From Mycolicibacterium aromaticivorans JS19b1 = JCM 16368 (GTDB lineage Bacteria; Actinomycetota; Actinomycetes; Mycobacteriales; Mycobacteriaceae), in NCBI RefSeq assembly GCF_000559085.1, contig NZ_JALN02000001.1, forward strand, positions 3,968,001-4,032,000: a stretch of 64,000 bases of DNA, written 5' to 3'. Below, piece after piece: positions 18,084 through 27,723 of the stretch (the first letter of the stretch is position 1; the number at the start of each line of letters is the position of its first letter). The notes under the pieces are model-generated. The model was given only the letters and a program-made list of their open reading frames with translations. It ran no database searches and was not told the origin of the DNA. The translations under genes and the position numbers were made by a program.

Positions 18084-18097
18084 TGTAACGGTGTAAT
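18084..18097. promoter_or_regulatory. Palindrome-related motif upstream of the Rv1265-like gene
   Basis: TGTAACGGTGT at 18084-18094 is identical to the first eleven bases of the palindrome at 6277, but here the sequence continues AATCATGTAAT instead of completing the palindrome. It ends 13 bases before the ATG at 18108. It may be a site for the same regulator or simply the AT-rich promoter of this gene. Confidence 0.35.
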
Positions 18098-18107
18098 CAT
18101 GTAATTC

Positions 18108-18680
18108 ATGAAGCATCAACACACACATCGTCGGCCCGGCCGCCCCGGCGGCTGGCAACAGGCCGACCAGCCCGACGCCACCGACGCCGGCGAGTGGTTC
18201 GCCGGCCGTCTGCCCGACGGATGGTTCGCCGGAGACCCGACCGTGATCGTCGACCGTGAAGAAATCACCGTCGTCGGGCGCCTGCCCGAGACGGACACAC
18301 CCGACAGCGACGCGCGCGCCGCCGGCCGGGCCTCCAGGTTCCGCGAGGACACCCGTGCCGAGCGGATCCGAATCGCCGAAGAGGCACAGGACAGATACGG
18401 CCGCAAGGTGTCCTGGGGGGTAGAGATCGGGACAGCGGGCTCCGATACACCTGAGCGAATCCTGTTCACGCACATCGCCGTTCCGGTGATGACCCGCCTC
18501 AAGCAACCTGAACGTCAAGTGCTCGACACCCTGGTCGACGCAGGCGTTGCCCGGTCGCGCTCGGATGCGCTGGCCTGGAGCGTGCGACTCGTCGGTGAGC
18601 ACGCCGAGGAATGGTTGGCCAAGTTGCGCTCGGCGATGGCCGAGGTCGACGATCTGCGGGCGGAGGGTCCGGGCCTTTAG
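18108..18680 (+). CDS. Rv1265-like conserved actinobacterial protein
   Basis: 190 residues, placed directly after the adenylyl cyclase as Rv1265 is in M. tuberculosis. The N-terminal half is hydrophilic with WFAGRLPDGWFAGDPTVIVD (residues 29-48) and a pattern of acidic and basic runs (RFREDTRAERIRIAEEAQDR). The C-terminal part, LKQPERQVLDTLVDAGVARS then RSDALAWSVRLVGEHAEEWL, resembles a ribbon-helix-helix-like module, suggesting a DNA- or protein-binding role. The substrate and partner are unknown. The gene ends four bases inside the convergent PucR gene. Confidence 0.75.
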   Translation: MKHQHTHRRPGRPGGWQQADQPDATDAGEWFAGRLPDGWFAGDPTVIVDREEITVVGRLPETDTPDSDARAAGRASRFREDTRAERIRIAEEAQDRYGRKVSWGVEIGTAGSDTPERILFTHIAVPVMTRLKQPERQVLDTLVDAGVARSRSDALAWSVRLVGEHAEEWLAKLRSAMAEVDDLRAEGPGL

Positions 18681-20125
18681 GCCTGCGCGGCACTCTCCAC
18701 CGCGCGAATCGCGAGCCATGCGGTGGTGCGGTCGTCGGGGTTCGCCATGGATAGCTCGGTCAGCTCCTCGACCCGGCGGATTCGGCTGGCGAGGGTTTGG
18801 CGGTGCACGCCCAGTCGGGTGGCCGTCGTTCCCCAGACACCGTGTTCGGCCAGATAGATCTCGAGCGTTCGCAGCAGTTCGCCGTGCCGGCCCTCTTCGT
18901 CGCGAAGAGGGTCGAGCACGGCCGCGATCCGGGCGGTCGAACCATCGTCGAGATGCTCCAACACGTAGCTCACCGTCGCCAACGACCGATACCAGACCAC
19001 CGGACGCGCGTCGACCACCGCGACCTCCAGCGCCTTCCTGGCCTCGGCAGCCGAGCGCGCCAGCAGCTGAGCTTTGGCCGGCGAACCCAGGCCCAGGCGT
19101 AGCGGCATCCGGCCTTCACCGTTCAGCTGCGCCACGATCCCAGCGAGATCGTGCGCGTGATCGTCACGGACGAAACCCAGCACCCCGCCGTCCAATTCGG
19201 CCAATACGTGGGCGGCGCCGAGCTCGTCGAGCCAGCGGATTGCCAGCGTCTCGGGGTCGATGGTTCGCGATCGAGAAGCCACCGCAAACGCGGTCAGTGA
19301 CGTCTCATGAACGCCCCAGCGGCGCAGCAGGGCGGCGGCGTCCCCGCCGCCACGCAGCAAGGTCGTCACCATCACCTCTCTGCCGAGTCGTTCGGTAGCT
19401 GGATTGTCCGCCGTGCGAAGCAGCAGATCCAACAACGCGGCGGCCTGTGAGGCCAGATCGCGACTTCGGCTGGTCGGGCCGCGCGCACCGATCACCAGGT
19501 AGGCACTGATGTCCTCGCCGTGTCCGACCGGATGGACCTGCAGGCCGGTGTGTCGGATCCGCACCGGTCGATGAAACGCCACCGCAACCGCGTCGCGGAC
19601 GTGCAGGCTCCCCGCACCGGCCGTCGTGATGACCTCGCCGCGTGAATCGAGGAGCACGGCCCAACCGTCGATCCGGTGCGCCATCTCGGCCACCACTGCC
19701 ACCACGCCGCCCCGGCGGGCAACCTGGGTCAACACTTTGGTGCCGGTCGTGACGCGCCGATCTTCGGCAGCCTGGTCGGTGGCGATCCGGGCGGCAACCG
19801 TGAGATGGGCGATCTCGACGGTGTGGTCGGGTGCGTAGATCGTGGTGATCCGTTCGCCGGCCAGACGCGCGGTCAGATCCGGCTCCGCAGGCCCTCCGGC
19901 AATTACCGCGACGCACGTATCCAGATGCGCCGACAAGGCGCTGTCGGCCAAGATCTGGGCAAACGCGTGAGTGGCGCCGACAACGGCGGTGGCGAAGCCC
20001 GTCGCGCTGGCCACAACTGGTCCGTCCAACAGAATTGCTTCGTTCACCGCCACCGTGGCCTCCACCTGGCCGAGCACCAGCTCGGCGGTCAGTGAGGCCG
20101 CCGCCGCACGCACGTCGTATGCCAC
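18677..20125 (-). CDS. PucR/CdaR-type helix-turn-helix transcriptional regulator
   Basis: 482 residues. The N-terminal sensory region is GAF-like and variable. The central GGDEF-like PucR domain is near 270-400 (LLRRWGVHETSLTAFAVASR). The C-terminal PucR helix-turn-helix is diagnostic: LRTLEIYLAEHGVWGTTATR then LGVHRQTLASRIRRVEELTE, residues 420-465. Such regulators activate purine, alcohol, amine or amino-acid catabolism genes. GTG 20125 is chosen because TACACT lies six bases upstream (20132-20137), a leaderless arrangement; the ATG at 20167 would precede this -10. It is divergent from the dehydrogenase and permease, its likely targets. Confidence 0.87.
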   Translation of the reverse strand: MAYDVRAAAASLTAELVLGQVEATVAVNEAILLDGPVVASATGFATAVVGATHAFAQILADSALSAHLDTCVAVIAGGPAEPDLTARLAGERITTIYAPDHTVEIAHLTVAARIATDQAAEDRRVTTGTKVLTQVARRGGVVAVVAEMAHRIDGWAVLLDSRGEVITTAGAGSLHVRDAVAVAFHRPVRIRHTGLQVHPVGHGEDISAYLVIGARGPTSRSRDLASQAAALLDLLLRTADNPATERLGREVMVTTLLRGGGDAAALLRRWGVHETSLTAFAVASRSRTIDPETLAIRWLDELGAAHVLAELDGGVLGFVRDDHAHDLAGIVAQLNGEGRMPLRLGLGSPAKAQLLARSAAEARKALEVAVVDARPVVWYRSLATVSYVLEHLDDGSTARIAAVLDPLRDEEGRHGELLRTLEIYLAEHGVWGTTATRLGVHRQTLASRIRRVEELTELSMANPDDRTTAWLAIRAVESAAQA

Positions 20126-20247
20126 CGTCCGAGTGTACGAAATGATGATTGGAAGCCAGTGCATCACAAATTTTCACAGTGACGAGACCGCGCCTGGCTC
20201 CCTAACATTCGGTTCGTTAACTACGTCGTCAGCCACGAGGAATCGCT
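20126..20247. promoter_or_regulatory. Divergent promoter region PucR / alcohol dehydrogenase
   Basis: On the minus strand TACACT (20132-20137) is spaced for a leaderless PucR message. On the plus strand TAACAT at 20203-20208 is a possible -10 for the dehydrogenase, whose GTG follows ACGAGGA. Any PucR-binding site would lie in these 122 bases; I see no strong inverted repeat. Confidence 0.4.
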
Positions 20248-21345
20248 GTGAAAGCCATCGTCTTTCGGGACCAGAACGCCCCCATCGAGCACACCGATGT
20301 AGAACTTGCCGGGCCCAAAGCCGGCGAAGTCCGCGTGAAGATCGCCGCCGCGGGCGTCTGCCACTCCGATCTTCATGTCAAACGCGGCGAGTGGGACGCC
20401 CCGGCACCGTTGGTGATGGGTCATGAGGGGTCGGGCGTCGTCGTCGAGCTGGGGGAGGGGGTCACCTCGCTGGCGGTCGGAGACCACGTCGTGCTGTCGT
20501 GGGTGCCGCCATGCGGTGAATGTCGCTATTGCCGGTCCGGGCACGAGGCCAGGTGTCAGAAGGTCGCGACCGTCGTGGCGCCCAAGGGGGTTCTCTTCGA
20601 CGGCACGTCGCGACTGTCCCGCAAGGGCGAACACGTGCACCACTACCTGGGTGTCTCGTCATTCGCCGAAGAAGTCGTCGTGCCGGCCTCCGGTGCAGTC
20701 AAGGTTCGCGATGATGCACCGCTGGATGTCATCGCGGTCGTGGGGTGCGCGGTGGCGACCGGAGTGGGTGCGGTGCTGAACACCGCCGCGGTGGAGCCGG
20801 GGGCCACCGTGGCGGTGATCGGTTGTGGCGGTGTCGGGCTCAACGTGGTTCAGGGCGCCAAACTCGCCGGTGCCGAACGGATCGTCGCCATCGACGTGAA
20901 GTCTGACAAGACCCAACTCGCCATGCAGTTCGGTGCCACCGACCGCGTCGACGCCTCGCGCGGGGACGCTGTTGAGCAGCTCCTGGCTTTGGTGCCCGAC
21001 GGAGTCGACTACGCCTTCGACGCTTTCGGCAACACCTCGACCACCGAACAGGCCATCCGGATGCTCGGTCTTGGTGGCGCCGCGGTCATCGTCGGTCTGC
21101 CGCCGACCGGCGCCAGAGCGTCGTTCGAGCCGTTGGTGCTGGCTGAGGCCGACCAGCGCATCCTCGGGTCGAACTACGGATCGGTGCGGCCGTCGATCGA
21201 CATCCCGGCATTGGTCGACCGATACATGGACGGTCAGCTCAAACTGGACCCCCTGGTCTGGGCACGGCGTCCGCTGGCCGAGGCTGCCGAGGCCTTCGAT
21301 GATCTGGAGTCCGGTGAGGCACTCCGTACGCTGCTGATCCCCTGA
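20248..21345 (+). CDS. Zinc-dependent medium-chain alcohol dehydrogenase
   Basis: 365 residues of the zinc MDR family, class III/NDMA-dependent-like. Catalytic zinc ligands are in AAGVCHSDLHV near residue 38 and MGHEGSGVV near 60. The structural zinc loop is CGECRYCRSGHEARC near 90, with all four cysteines. The NAD site is VAVIGCGGVGLNVVQGAKLAG near 190, followed by IVAIDVKSDK. It oxidises an alcohol to an aldehyde in the cytosol. GTG 20248 is preceded by ACGAGGA. It is divergent from the PucR regulator and 35 bases before an APC permease, suggesting uptake and oxidation of an amino alcohol or amine; the substrate is inference. Confidence 0.9.
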   Translation: MKAIVFRDQNAPIEHTDVELAGPKAGEVRVKIAAAGVCHSDLHVKRGEWDAPAPLVMGHEGSGVVVELGEGVTSLAVGDHVVLSWVPPCGECRYCRSGHEARCQKVATVVAPKGVLFDGTSRLSRKGEHVHHYLGVSSFAEEVVVPASGAVKVRDDAPLDVIAVVGCAVATGVGAVLNTAAVEPGATVAVIGCGGVGLNVVQGAKLAGAERIVAIDVKSDKTQLAMQFGATDRVDASRGDAVEQLLALVPDGVDYAFDAFGNTSTTEQAIRMLGLGGAAVIVGLPPTGARASFEPLVLAEADQRILGSNYGSVRPSIDIPALVDRYMDGQLKLDPLVWARRPLAEAAEAFDDLESGEALRTLLIP

Positions 21346-21380
21346 ATCACCGCCAACCCGAACATATTTGGAGCCTCGCC

Positions 21381-22805
21381 ATGTCGAACACCACCGTGAC
21401 ACCGACCGACGCCGGACTTCGGCGGGGAGTGATGTCAGGTCCTGAGCTGGCCGCTCAGGCGATCGCGAATATCGCGCCGAGCGCGGTGATCGCCTTCACC
21501 GCCGCAGCGATCTACCTGAGCGCCGGTAATGGCACCGTGCTGTCGTTCGCGCTGGCGACCGTGGTGATCCTGGCCGTTGGCTACTGCGTGGTGGTCTTCG
21601 CTCGGCGCAATGCGTCGGCCGGATCTCTCTACACCTATGTCGCGAAGGGACTCGGCCCGTTCGGCGCGTACCTGGCCGGGGTGAGCTTGCTGATCGGCTG
21701 CTGGGGAATCGCAGCCGGTTCGCTCGGCGGAGCGGTGTCCTACGCCAGCGATTTTCTGGCGACACTTGGGATATCAGCGCAGGGCGTCGGCTGGCACATC
21801 GCCCTCGCAATCGTGTTAGGTGGCTTGGCAACTCTGTTCACCATCCGCGGGATCCGGCTCTCGGCGCGCGTCTCCCTGGTGCTCGAGCTGATCTCGGTCA
21901 CGATCATCACCATCCTGCTCGTGCTGGCGTTGGTGTGGGCCGGACCGGCGGCGTGGGATCCCGCTCAGTTCTCCCTGACCGGAGTCCCGGTGCAGGGCGT
22001 CGCGGTCGGCATGGTGCTCGGCATCCTCGGCTTCGTCGGGTTCTCCTCGGCGGACGCGCTCGGACGCGAGGCCCGCAACCCCTACACCGCGATACCGCGC
22101 GCCATCATCTGGAGCGCAATCGTCGTCGGCGTCCTTTACGTCTTCGCCGCCTACACCCAGATCGCGCTGCTGCACGACGGACTGGCCGAGAGTGTAAGTC
22201 CGTTGCAGGACATCGCCACAAAGATCGGCATGCCGACCTGGTTCACGCCTGTGCTCACATTCGGTGTCGGTGCGTCGTTCTTCGCGGTCGTGGTCGCCCC
22301 GCTGAATGTGGTCGGCCGGATCGTCTACGTGATGGGTAAGGAAGGGGTCGTCGCCGAGCGCTTCGGCCGCACGCACGAGGGCCATCTCACGCCGCATCGG
22401 GTCCTGCTCATCGCCGGGCCGTCGGCCATCGTCCTGGACATCATCCTGTTGGCAGCCGGTGTTGCGCCCATGGACATCGTGGTGTGGGTGGACACCTATG
22501 GAACCTACGGCTACATGGTCGCCTACGCCTTGGTCGCGATCGCGTGTGTGGCCTACACCAAGCGGGCGGGTATCCCCAACCGCATGGTGTGGACAGCGGC
22601 CGTCGTAGCGGTGGTCGCGATGGCCTACACCTTCTTCGCCAACGTCTACCCGGTTCCGGCCTTCCCGCTGAACGTCATTCCCTACCTGTTCCTGGGGACG
22701 GTGGCGCTGGCGCTGATGTGGTTCGCTCGGGTCAAGCGCACCCGTCCGGAGGTCATCGAACGCATCGGCCGCACCGAGACGGACATCCTCGACGGGGTCG
22801 GCTAG
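21381..22805 (+). CDS. APC superfamily amino acid/amine permease
   Basis: 474 residues with about twelve membrane helices. The family signature is in the first helix region: [20 protein letters not shown], then [15 protein letters not shown], and [20 protein letters not shown] in helix 3. [20 protein letters not shown] near residue 220 is the APC helix 6 motif. It would import an amino acid, polyamine or ethanolamine-like compound by cation symport. It is co-directional with the dehydrogenase (35 bases), and its stop overlaps the end of the convergent ABC transporter gene by four bases. The start is preceded by a weak GGAGCC. Confidence 0.87.
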   Translation: MSNTTVTPTDAGLRRGVMSGPELAAQAIANIAPSAVIAFTAAAIYLSAGNGTVLSFALATVVILAVGYCVVVFARRNASAGSLYTYVAKGLGPFGAYLAGVSLLIGCWGIAAGSLGGAVSYASDFLATLGISAQGVGWHIALAIVLGGLATLFTIRGIRLSARVSLVLELISVTIITILLVLALVWAGPAAWDPAQFSLTGVPVQGVAVGMVLGILGFVGFSSADALGREARNPYTAIPRAIIWSAIVVGVLYVFAAYTQIALLHDGLAESVSPLQDIATKIGMPTWFTPVLTFGVGASFFAVVVAPLNVVGRIVYVMGKEGVVAERFGRTHEGHLTPHRVLLIAGPSAIVLDIILLAAGVAPMDIVVWVDTYGTYGYMVAYALVAIACVAYTKRAGIPNRMVWTAAVVAVVAMAYTFFANVYPVPAFPLNVIPYLFLGTVALALMWFARVKRTRPEVIERIGRTETDILDGVG

Positions 22806-24706
22806 ACCTGGGTCATCGCGTAGTAGGCCCCCCGGCGAGCGAGAAGCTCGGCGTGGCTGCCGGTTTCGACGATCCGGCCGGCTTCCATGACCAGGATGCT
22901 GTCGGCGTCGCGGATGGTGGACAGCCGGTGGGCGATGATGAAACTGGTTCGGTCCCGGCGTAATTTTGTCATCGCGTGCTGGATCAGCAGCTCGGTGCGG
23001 GTGTCCACCGAACTGGTCGCCTCGTCGAGGATCAGCAGCTGGGGGCGCGCCAGGAATGCCCTCGCGATGGTGATCAGTTGCTTCTCGCCGGCACTGATGT
23101 TGCCACCGTCATCGCTGACCCGGGTCTGGTAACCGTTAGGCAGCGTATGGACGAACCGGTCGACGTACGCCGCCCGTGCCGCCTCGACGACCTCGTCCTC
23201 GCCTGCGCCGGGCTTCCCATAGGCGATGTTCTCGGCGATCGTGCCGCCGAACAGCCAGGTGTCCTGCAGAACCATCCCGATCCGCGAGCGCAAGGACTCG
23301 CGGCTGACGTCTCTGATGTCGGTGCCGTCGAGCAGGATCCTCCCGGCGTCGACGTCGTAGAACCGCATCAGGAGGTTGACCAAAGTGGTTTTGCCTGCCC
23401 CGGTCGGGCCGACGATCGCCACCGTGCTGCCCGGCTCGGCGATCAGCGACAGATCCTCGATCACCGGAGTGCCAGGTCGATAGCTGAACGACACGTTCTG
23501 GAATTCGACGCGCCCGCCGTTGCCGGCCACCGCGATTGGCGCGTCCGGTGCTTCCTCGGGCTCGTCGAGAAAGTCGAAGACCCGTTCGGCGCTGGCCACC
23601 CCGGACTGCAGCGTGTTGTACATGCCGGCGACCTGGGTCAATGGCTGGTTGAACTGGCGAACGTATTGGATGAAGGCCTGGATGCTGCCCAACGTGATCT
23701 GGCCGGTGGCGACCTGATAACCGCCCACCACTGCGACCGCGACATAACTGAGGTTCCCGATGAACGTCGTCGCCGGTGAGACCAGGCCGGAAAAGAACTG
23801 TGCGCCAAAGCTTGCGTGGTAGACGTCCGCGTTGAACTCACGGAACTTCTCCTGCGCGGCGGCCCGGTGCCCGAAGGTCTTGACCACGGTGAAGCCGCTG
23901 TAGGTCTCCTCGATGTGAGCGTTCAGCCTGCCGGTGTTGGTCCACTGGGCGATGAACATCCGCTGCGAGCGGCGTGCGATCGCCCGGGTCACCCACAGCG
24001 ACAACGGAACAGTCACCACGGTGATCAATGCCAGCAGGGGGGAGATGCTCAGCATCATCGCCAGCACCGCGAGCACGGTCAGCACCGACGTCAGCAATTG
24101 ACTGATCGTCATGGACACCGAGGTCTGGATGTTGTCCACATCGTTGGTGACCCGGCTCAGTAACTCGCCGCGCTGCCGGGAATCGAAGTAGGACAACGGC
24201 AACCGGTGGATCTTGTCCTCGACGTCGGCGCGCAGCGCGGTGATGGTGCGCTGCACGATGACGTTGAGCAGCCGGGCCTGAGCCCAGATCAACAGTGCGG
24301 CAACCACGTACAGCGCCAGCGCCAGAAGCAGGGTGCGGCCCACCGCGGTGAAGTCGACCCCGCGGCCGGGCACCACATCGGTTCCGGACAGCAGGTCGGC
24401 GAACGTGGTGTCACCGCGCGCCCGGGCCGCGGCGACGGCCTGGTCCTTGGTGATGCCGGCCGGCAGCTGCCGGCCGATGACTCCGTTGAACAGCAGGTCG
24501 GTGGCATGCCCGAGAATGCGGGGACCGATGACACCCAGCGCGATCCCGACGATGGACAACGCGATGACCGCCGCTGTCGGCCATCTTTGTGGTATCAGCC
24601 GCCGGATCAGCCGCAGCGCGGAACCGGTGAAGTCGCGCGATCTGGCTTGCCGAGGGTCCTGGCTCATCGCCCGCATGCCACCGCCGCGGAACGCGGGCCC
24701 GGTCAT
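22802..24706 (-). CDS. ABC exporter half-transporter, consensus-site ATPase partner (Rv1272c orthologue)
   Basis: 634 residues: six-helix membrane domain (about 40-360) fused to an ATPase. Walker [10 protein letters not shown] is near 432. The Walker B/glutamate is intact in [14 protein letters not shown] near 555. The signature is aberrant, [13 protein letters not shown] near 534 instead of LSGGQ. Paired with the next protein this gives one good and one degenerate ATP site. Rv1272c has been reported to promote long-chain fatty-acid import when expressed in E. coli, so direction of transport is not certain from the fold alone. It overlaps its upstream partner by four bases (ATGA), so they are co-translated. 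Confidence 0.9.
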   Translation of the reverse strand: MTGPAFRGGGMRAMSQDPRQARSRDFTGSALRLIRRLIPQRWPTAAVIALSIVGIALGVIGPRILGHATDLLFNGVIGRQLPAGITKDQAVAAARARGDTTFADLLSGTDVVPGRGVDFTAVGRTLLLALALYVVAALLIWAQARLLNVIVQRTITALRADVEDKIHRLPLSYFDSRQRGELLSRVTNDVDNIQTSVSMTISQLLTSVLTVLAVLAMMLSISPLLALITVVTVPLSLWVTRAIARRSQRMFIAQWTNTGRLNAHIEETYSGFTVVKTFGHRAAAQEKFREFNADVYHASFGAQFFSGLVSPATTFIGNLSYVAVAVVGGYQVATGQITLGSIQAFIQYVRQFNQPLTQVAGMYNTLQSGVASAERVFDFLDEPEEAPDAPIAVAGNGGRVEFQNVSFSYRPGTPVIEDLSLIAEPGSTVAIVGPTGAGKTTLVNLLMRFYDVDAGRILLDGTDIRDVSRESLRSRIGMVLQDTWLFGGTIAENIAYGKPGAGEDEVVEAARAAYVDRFVHTLPNGYQTRVSDDGGNISAGEKQLITIARAFLARPQLLILDEATSSVDTRTELLIQHAMTKLRRDRTSFIIAHRLSTIRDADSILVMEAGRIVETGSHAELLARRGAYYAMTQV

Positions 24707-26457
24707 CGGCCGCCCCCGACGCCTACGTCGACCGACTGGGAGTCGGCGAACTGAGCGTAGGTCTCGCAGCCGGCCAGCAGCGTGTCGTGGGTGCCCGTGC
24801 CGACCACCCGGCCGCCATCCATCACGACGATCGTGTCGGCGTGCATGACGGTCGAAATGCGCTGGGAGACAATGATCACCGTGGCATTGGCGGATTCTTC
24901 ACGAAGCGCGGCCCGCACCCGGGCATCGGTGTGGACATCGAGTGCGGAGAACGCGTCGTCGAACAGGTAGATCGCCGGACGCCGGATCACCGCGCGTGCG
25001 ATCGCCAGTCGCTGGCGTTGCCCGCCGGAGAAATTGATGCCACCTTGCGCCACCCTCATTTCAAGACCGTCGGGATGGGCACGGACGAAGTCGTCGGCCG
25101 ACGCAACCCGCAGCGCCCGCCACATCTCCTCGTCAGCTACTACCTGTCCCGGGGCCGCGCCGAGCGCCAAGTTGTCGGCGACTGTGCCCGAGAACAGATA
25201 CCCCCGCTGCGGAACCAGACCCAGGGTGGCCCACAGGCGCTCGGGGTCGTAGTCGCGTACGTCGATGCCGTCGACCAGGATCGCGCCGTCAGTGACGTCG
25301 TAGAGCCGGCAGATCAGGGAGATCAGCGTCGACTTCCCGGACCCGGTGCTGCCGACGATCGCCGTCGTCGTCCCGGGCCGTGCGGTCAGCGAAACATCTT
25401 CCAGCACAGGGCGCTCCGCACCCGGGTAGCAGAACGTCGCGTTGTCGAGTGTGACCGCACCGCGGATACCACCGTCCGGGAGTTGTGGCGACGCGGGGCT
25501 GCTGATCGCCGGCTCGGTGTCCAGCACCTCGGTGATCCGTTCCGCGCAGACCGAGGCCCGGGGCAGCATCACCAGAATCAGGGTGGCCATCAGCACGGCC
25601 ATCAGGATCTGCATGAAGTACGACAGGAACGCGATCAGCGACCCCACCTGCATGTGTCCGGAGTCGATGCGCAGGCCGCCGAACCAGATCAGGGCCACGC
25701 TGGAGATGTTGATGGTCAAGGTGGTGACCGGCAGCATCAAGGCCTGCCACCGCCCGGCAGCCAGCGCCGTGTTGGACACGGCCGCGTTGGCGACCGCGAA
25801 CCGGTCGCGCTCGAACGGTTCGCGGGCGAACGCCCGGATCACCCGGATTCCCGAGAGTTGTTCGCGCATCACCCGGTTGATGCCGTCGATGAGCCGCTGC
25901 ATGCTGCGGAAGATCGGCAGCATCCGCGACACGATCCAAAAGTTGGACAGCGCCAGCACCGGAACGCTGACGAGTAGAAGCCACGACAGCCCGGCGTCCT
26001 GATGGATCGCCATGATGATGCCGCCGACGCACATGATCGGTGCTGTCACCAGGGTCGTCGTGGTCATCTGGATGAGCACCTGGATCTGCTGGACGTCATT
26101 GGTCGTCCGGGTCAGCAGTGACGGCGCCCCGAACCGCGCGGTCTCCTGTTCGGAGAACGTGGTGACGTGGTGAAACATCGCCGAGCGCAGGTCGCGGCCG
26201 AACCCCATGCCGGTGCGGGAACCGAAGTAGACCGCGACCACCGCGCACACCACCTGCAGTCCGGTGACGGCCAGCATGACCAGCCCGAGTTCGGTGATCA
26301 GTCCGGTGTCGCCCTTGGCCACGCCGTCGTCGATGATCGCGGCGTTGACGGTCGGCAGATACAAGGAGGCCAGGGTGCTGACGGTCTGCAGCGCCATCAC
26401 CGCCGCGACCAGCCACCGGTACGGCCGGACATACTGTCTCAGCAGTTCCAGGAGCAT
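24703..26457 (-). CDS. ABC exporter half-transporter, degenerate-site partner (Rv1273c orthologue)
   Basis: 584 residues: six-helix domain (about 10-310), then ATPase. Walker [11 protein letters not shown] is near 369 and the signature is canonical, [14 protein letters not shown] near 473. In Walker B the catalytic glutamate is replaced by aspartate: [11 protein letters not shown] near 497. That is the mark of the non-hydrolysing site in heterodimeric exporters. The ATG at 26457 gives [17 protein letters not shown], matching the Rv1273c N terminus I recall; a longer frame to 26475 adds six residues. It is the first gene of the pair, divergent from lprB. Confidence 0.9.
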   Translation of the reverse strand: MLLELLRQYVRPYRWLVAAVMALQTVSTLASLYLPTVNAAIIDDGVAKGDTGLITELGLVMLAVTGLQVVCAVVAVYFGSRTGMGFGRDLRSAMFHHVTTFSEQETARFGAPSLLTRTTNDVQQIQVLIQMTTTTLVTAPIMCVGGIIMAIHQDAGLSWLLLVSVPVLALSNFWIVSRMLPIFRSMQRLIDGINRVMREQLSGIRVIRAFAREPFERDRFAVANAAVSNTALAAGRWQALMLPVTTLTINISSVALIWFGGLRIDSGHMQVGSLIAFLSYFMQILMAVLMATLILVMLPRASVCAERITEVLDTEPAISSPASPQLPDGGIRGAVTLDNATFCYPGAERPVLEDVSLTARPGTTTAIVGSTGSGKSTLISLICRLYDVTDGAILVDGIDVRDYDPERLWATLGLVPQRGYLFSGTVADNLALGAAPGQVVADEEMWRALRVASADDFVRAHPDGLEMRVAQGGINFSGGQRQRLAIARAVIRRPAIYLFDDAFSALDVHTDARVRAALREESANATVIIVSQRISTVMHADTIVVMDGGRVVGTGTHDTLLAGCETYAQFADSQSVDVGVGGGR

Positions 26458-26620
26458 TTCGCTACTGTTGCACACCGCTACCGCGGCTTCGCCGACGTTG
26501 TCGGGTCGCGCCGCTTTTTGACGCCATGAATCGCGACAAAGCGGCAGGTCAAGCAGCCTGTCGGTGGTTGTGCCGAGGGGCTGCCGCTACAGTGCATGCT
26601 GTGACTTGCAGCAGGTGCGC

Positions 26621-27178
26621 ATGACAGCGATGCGCAAACTCGCGTTGGCTGCCGGGGTTGTGGCGATCGCGGCCTCTATCGCCGCATGCTCGGACTCGGG
26701 CAGCGGCCCCGGTCAGCCGCAGGGTTCGCAGGCTCCCGCACCGCAGCCGGCCAACGCCAAACACGGTCCGATGTTCCCCGAATGCGGTGGCATCACCGAC
26801 CAGACGATGGCCGAGCAGACGCGGGTGACCGGCTTGGTGAACACGGCGAAGAACTCCGTCGGCTGTCAGTGGCTGGCCGGCGGCGGCATCCTGGGCCCGC
26901 ACTTCTCTTTCACCTGGTACCGGGGCAGCCCGATCGGGCGTGAACGCAAGACCGAAGAGCTGTCGCGCACCAGCGTCGAGGACATCAACATCGAGGGCCA
27001 CACCGGTTTCATCGCCGTCGGCACCGATCCGACTCTGGGGGACAACCTGTGCGAGGTCGGCATCCAGTTCAACGACGACTTCATCGAATGGTCGGTCAGC
27101 TTCGCCGAGAAGCCCTTCCCGCCGGCCTGCGACGTGGCCAAGGAATTGACCCGCCAATCGATCGTGAACTCCAAATGA
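26621..27178 (+). CDS. lprB: Lipoprotein LprB
   Basis: 185 residues. A lipoprotein signal with lipobox SIAAC (lipidated cysteine near residue 23) is followed by a short linker rich in glycine, proline and glutamine. The DUF3558-type domain matches my memory of Rv1274: GLVNTAKNSVGCQWLAGGGI, RGSPIGRERKTEELSR, then EWSVSFAEKPFPPACDVAKE with conserved cysteines. It is anchored on the outer face of the cytoplasmic membrane; function unknown. ATG 26621 follows GCAGGTGCGC; ATG 26630 is an alternative. It overlaps lprC by four bases and is divergent from the ABC exporter. Confidence 0.92.
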   Translation: MTAMRKLALAAGVVAIAASIAACSDSGSGPGQPQGSQAPAPQPANAKHGPMFPECGGITDQTMAEQTRVTGLVNTAKNSVGCQWLAGGGILGPHFSFTWYRGSPIGRERKTEELSRTSVEDINIEGHTGFIAVGTDPTLGDNLCEVGIQFNDDFIEWSVSFAEKPFPPACDVAKELTRQSIVNSK

Positions 27179-27723
27179 GCCCGCGTCGGATAGCGACCGC
27201 CGTGGGTGCGGCGGTGTGCGCCCTGGTGATGGTCAGCGGCTGCGCCAAGACGGTGGACGGCACCGCGGCCAAGTCGGGCTCGGGCAGCGTGCCGCGCAAC
27301 GACAACTCGGCGCAGCAGTACCCGAACCTGCTCAAGGAATGCGACGTCCTCACCACCGACATCCTGGCCAAGACGGTGGGCGCTGACCCGCTGGACATCC
27401 AGAGCACCTTCGTCGGTGCCGTCTGCCGCTGGCAGGCCGCCAACCCGGCCGGCCTGGTCGACATCACCCGGTTCTGGTACGAGCAGGGCAGCCTCGACAA
27501 CGAGCGGTCGGTCGGTCAGTTCCTGAAGTACCAGATCGAGAACCGGTCGATCGCCGGTGTGCCGTCGATCGTGATGCGGACCAGTGATCCCAACGGTGGC
27601 TGCGGCGTCGCCAGCGACGCCGGCGGTGTCGTCGGGTGGTGGGTCAACCCGCAGGCCCCCGGCATCGATGCGTGCGGTCAGGCCATCAAGCTGATGGAAC
27701 TGACGCTGGCCACCAACTCCTAG
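27175..27723 (+). CDS. lprC: Lipoprotein LprC
   Basis: 182 residues. A signal peptide with lipobox MVSGC (cysteine near residue 23) is followed by a DUF3558-type domain: LLKECDVLTTDILAKTVGAD, GAVCRWQAANPAGLVDITRF and GGCGVASDAGGVVGWWVNPQ. It is a paralogue of lprB in fold, matching Rv1275 in position. The ATG overlaps the lprB stop (ATGA), so both lipoproteins should be produced together. Its stop overlaps the convergent phosphatase gene by four bases. DUF3558 lipoproteins often accompany envelope transporters; a role with the neighbouring exporter is inference. Confidence 0.92.
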   Translation: MSPRRIATAVGAAVCALVMVSGCAKTVDGTAAKSGSGSVPRNDNSAQQYPNLLKECDVLTTDILAKTVGADPLDIQSTFVGAVCRWQAANPAGLVDITRFWYEQGSLDNERSVGQFLKYQIENRSIAGVPSIVMRTSDPNGGCGVASDAGGVVGWWVNPQAPGIDACGQAIKLMELTLATNS

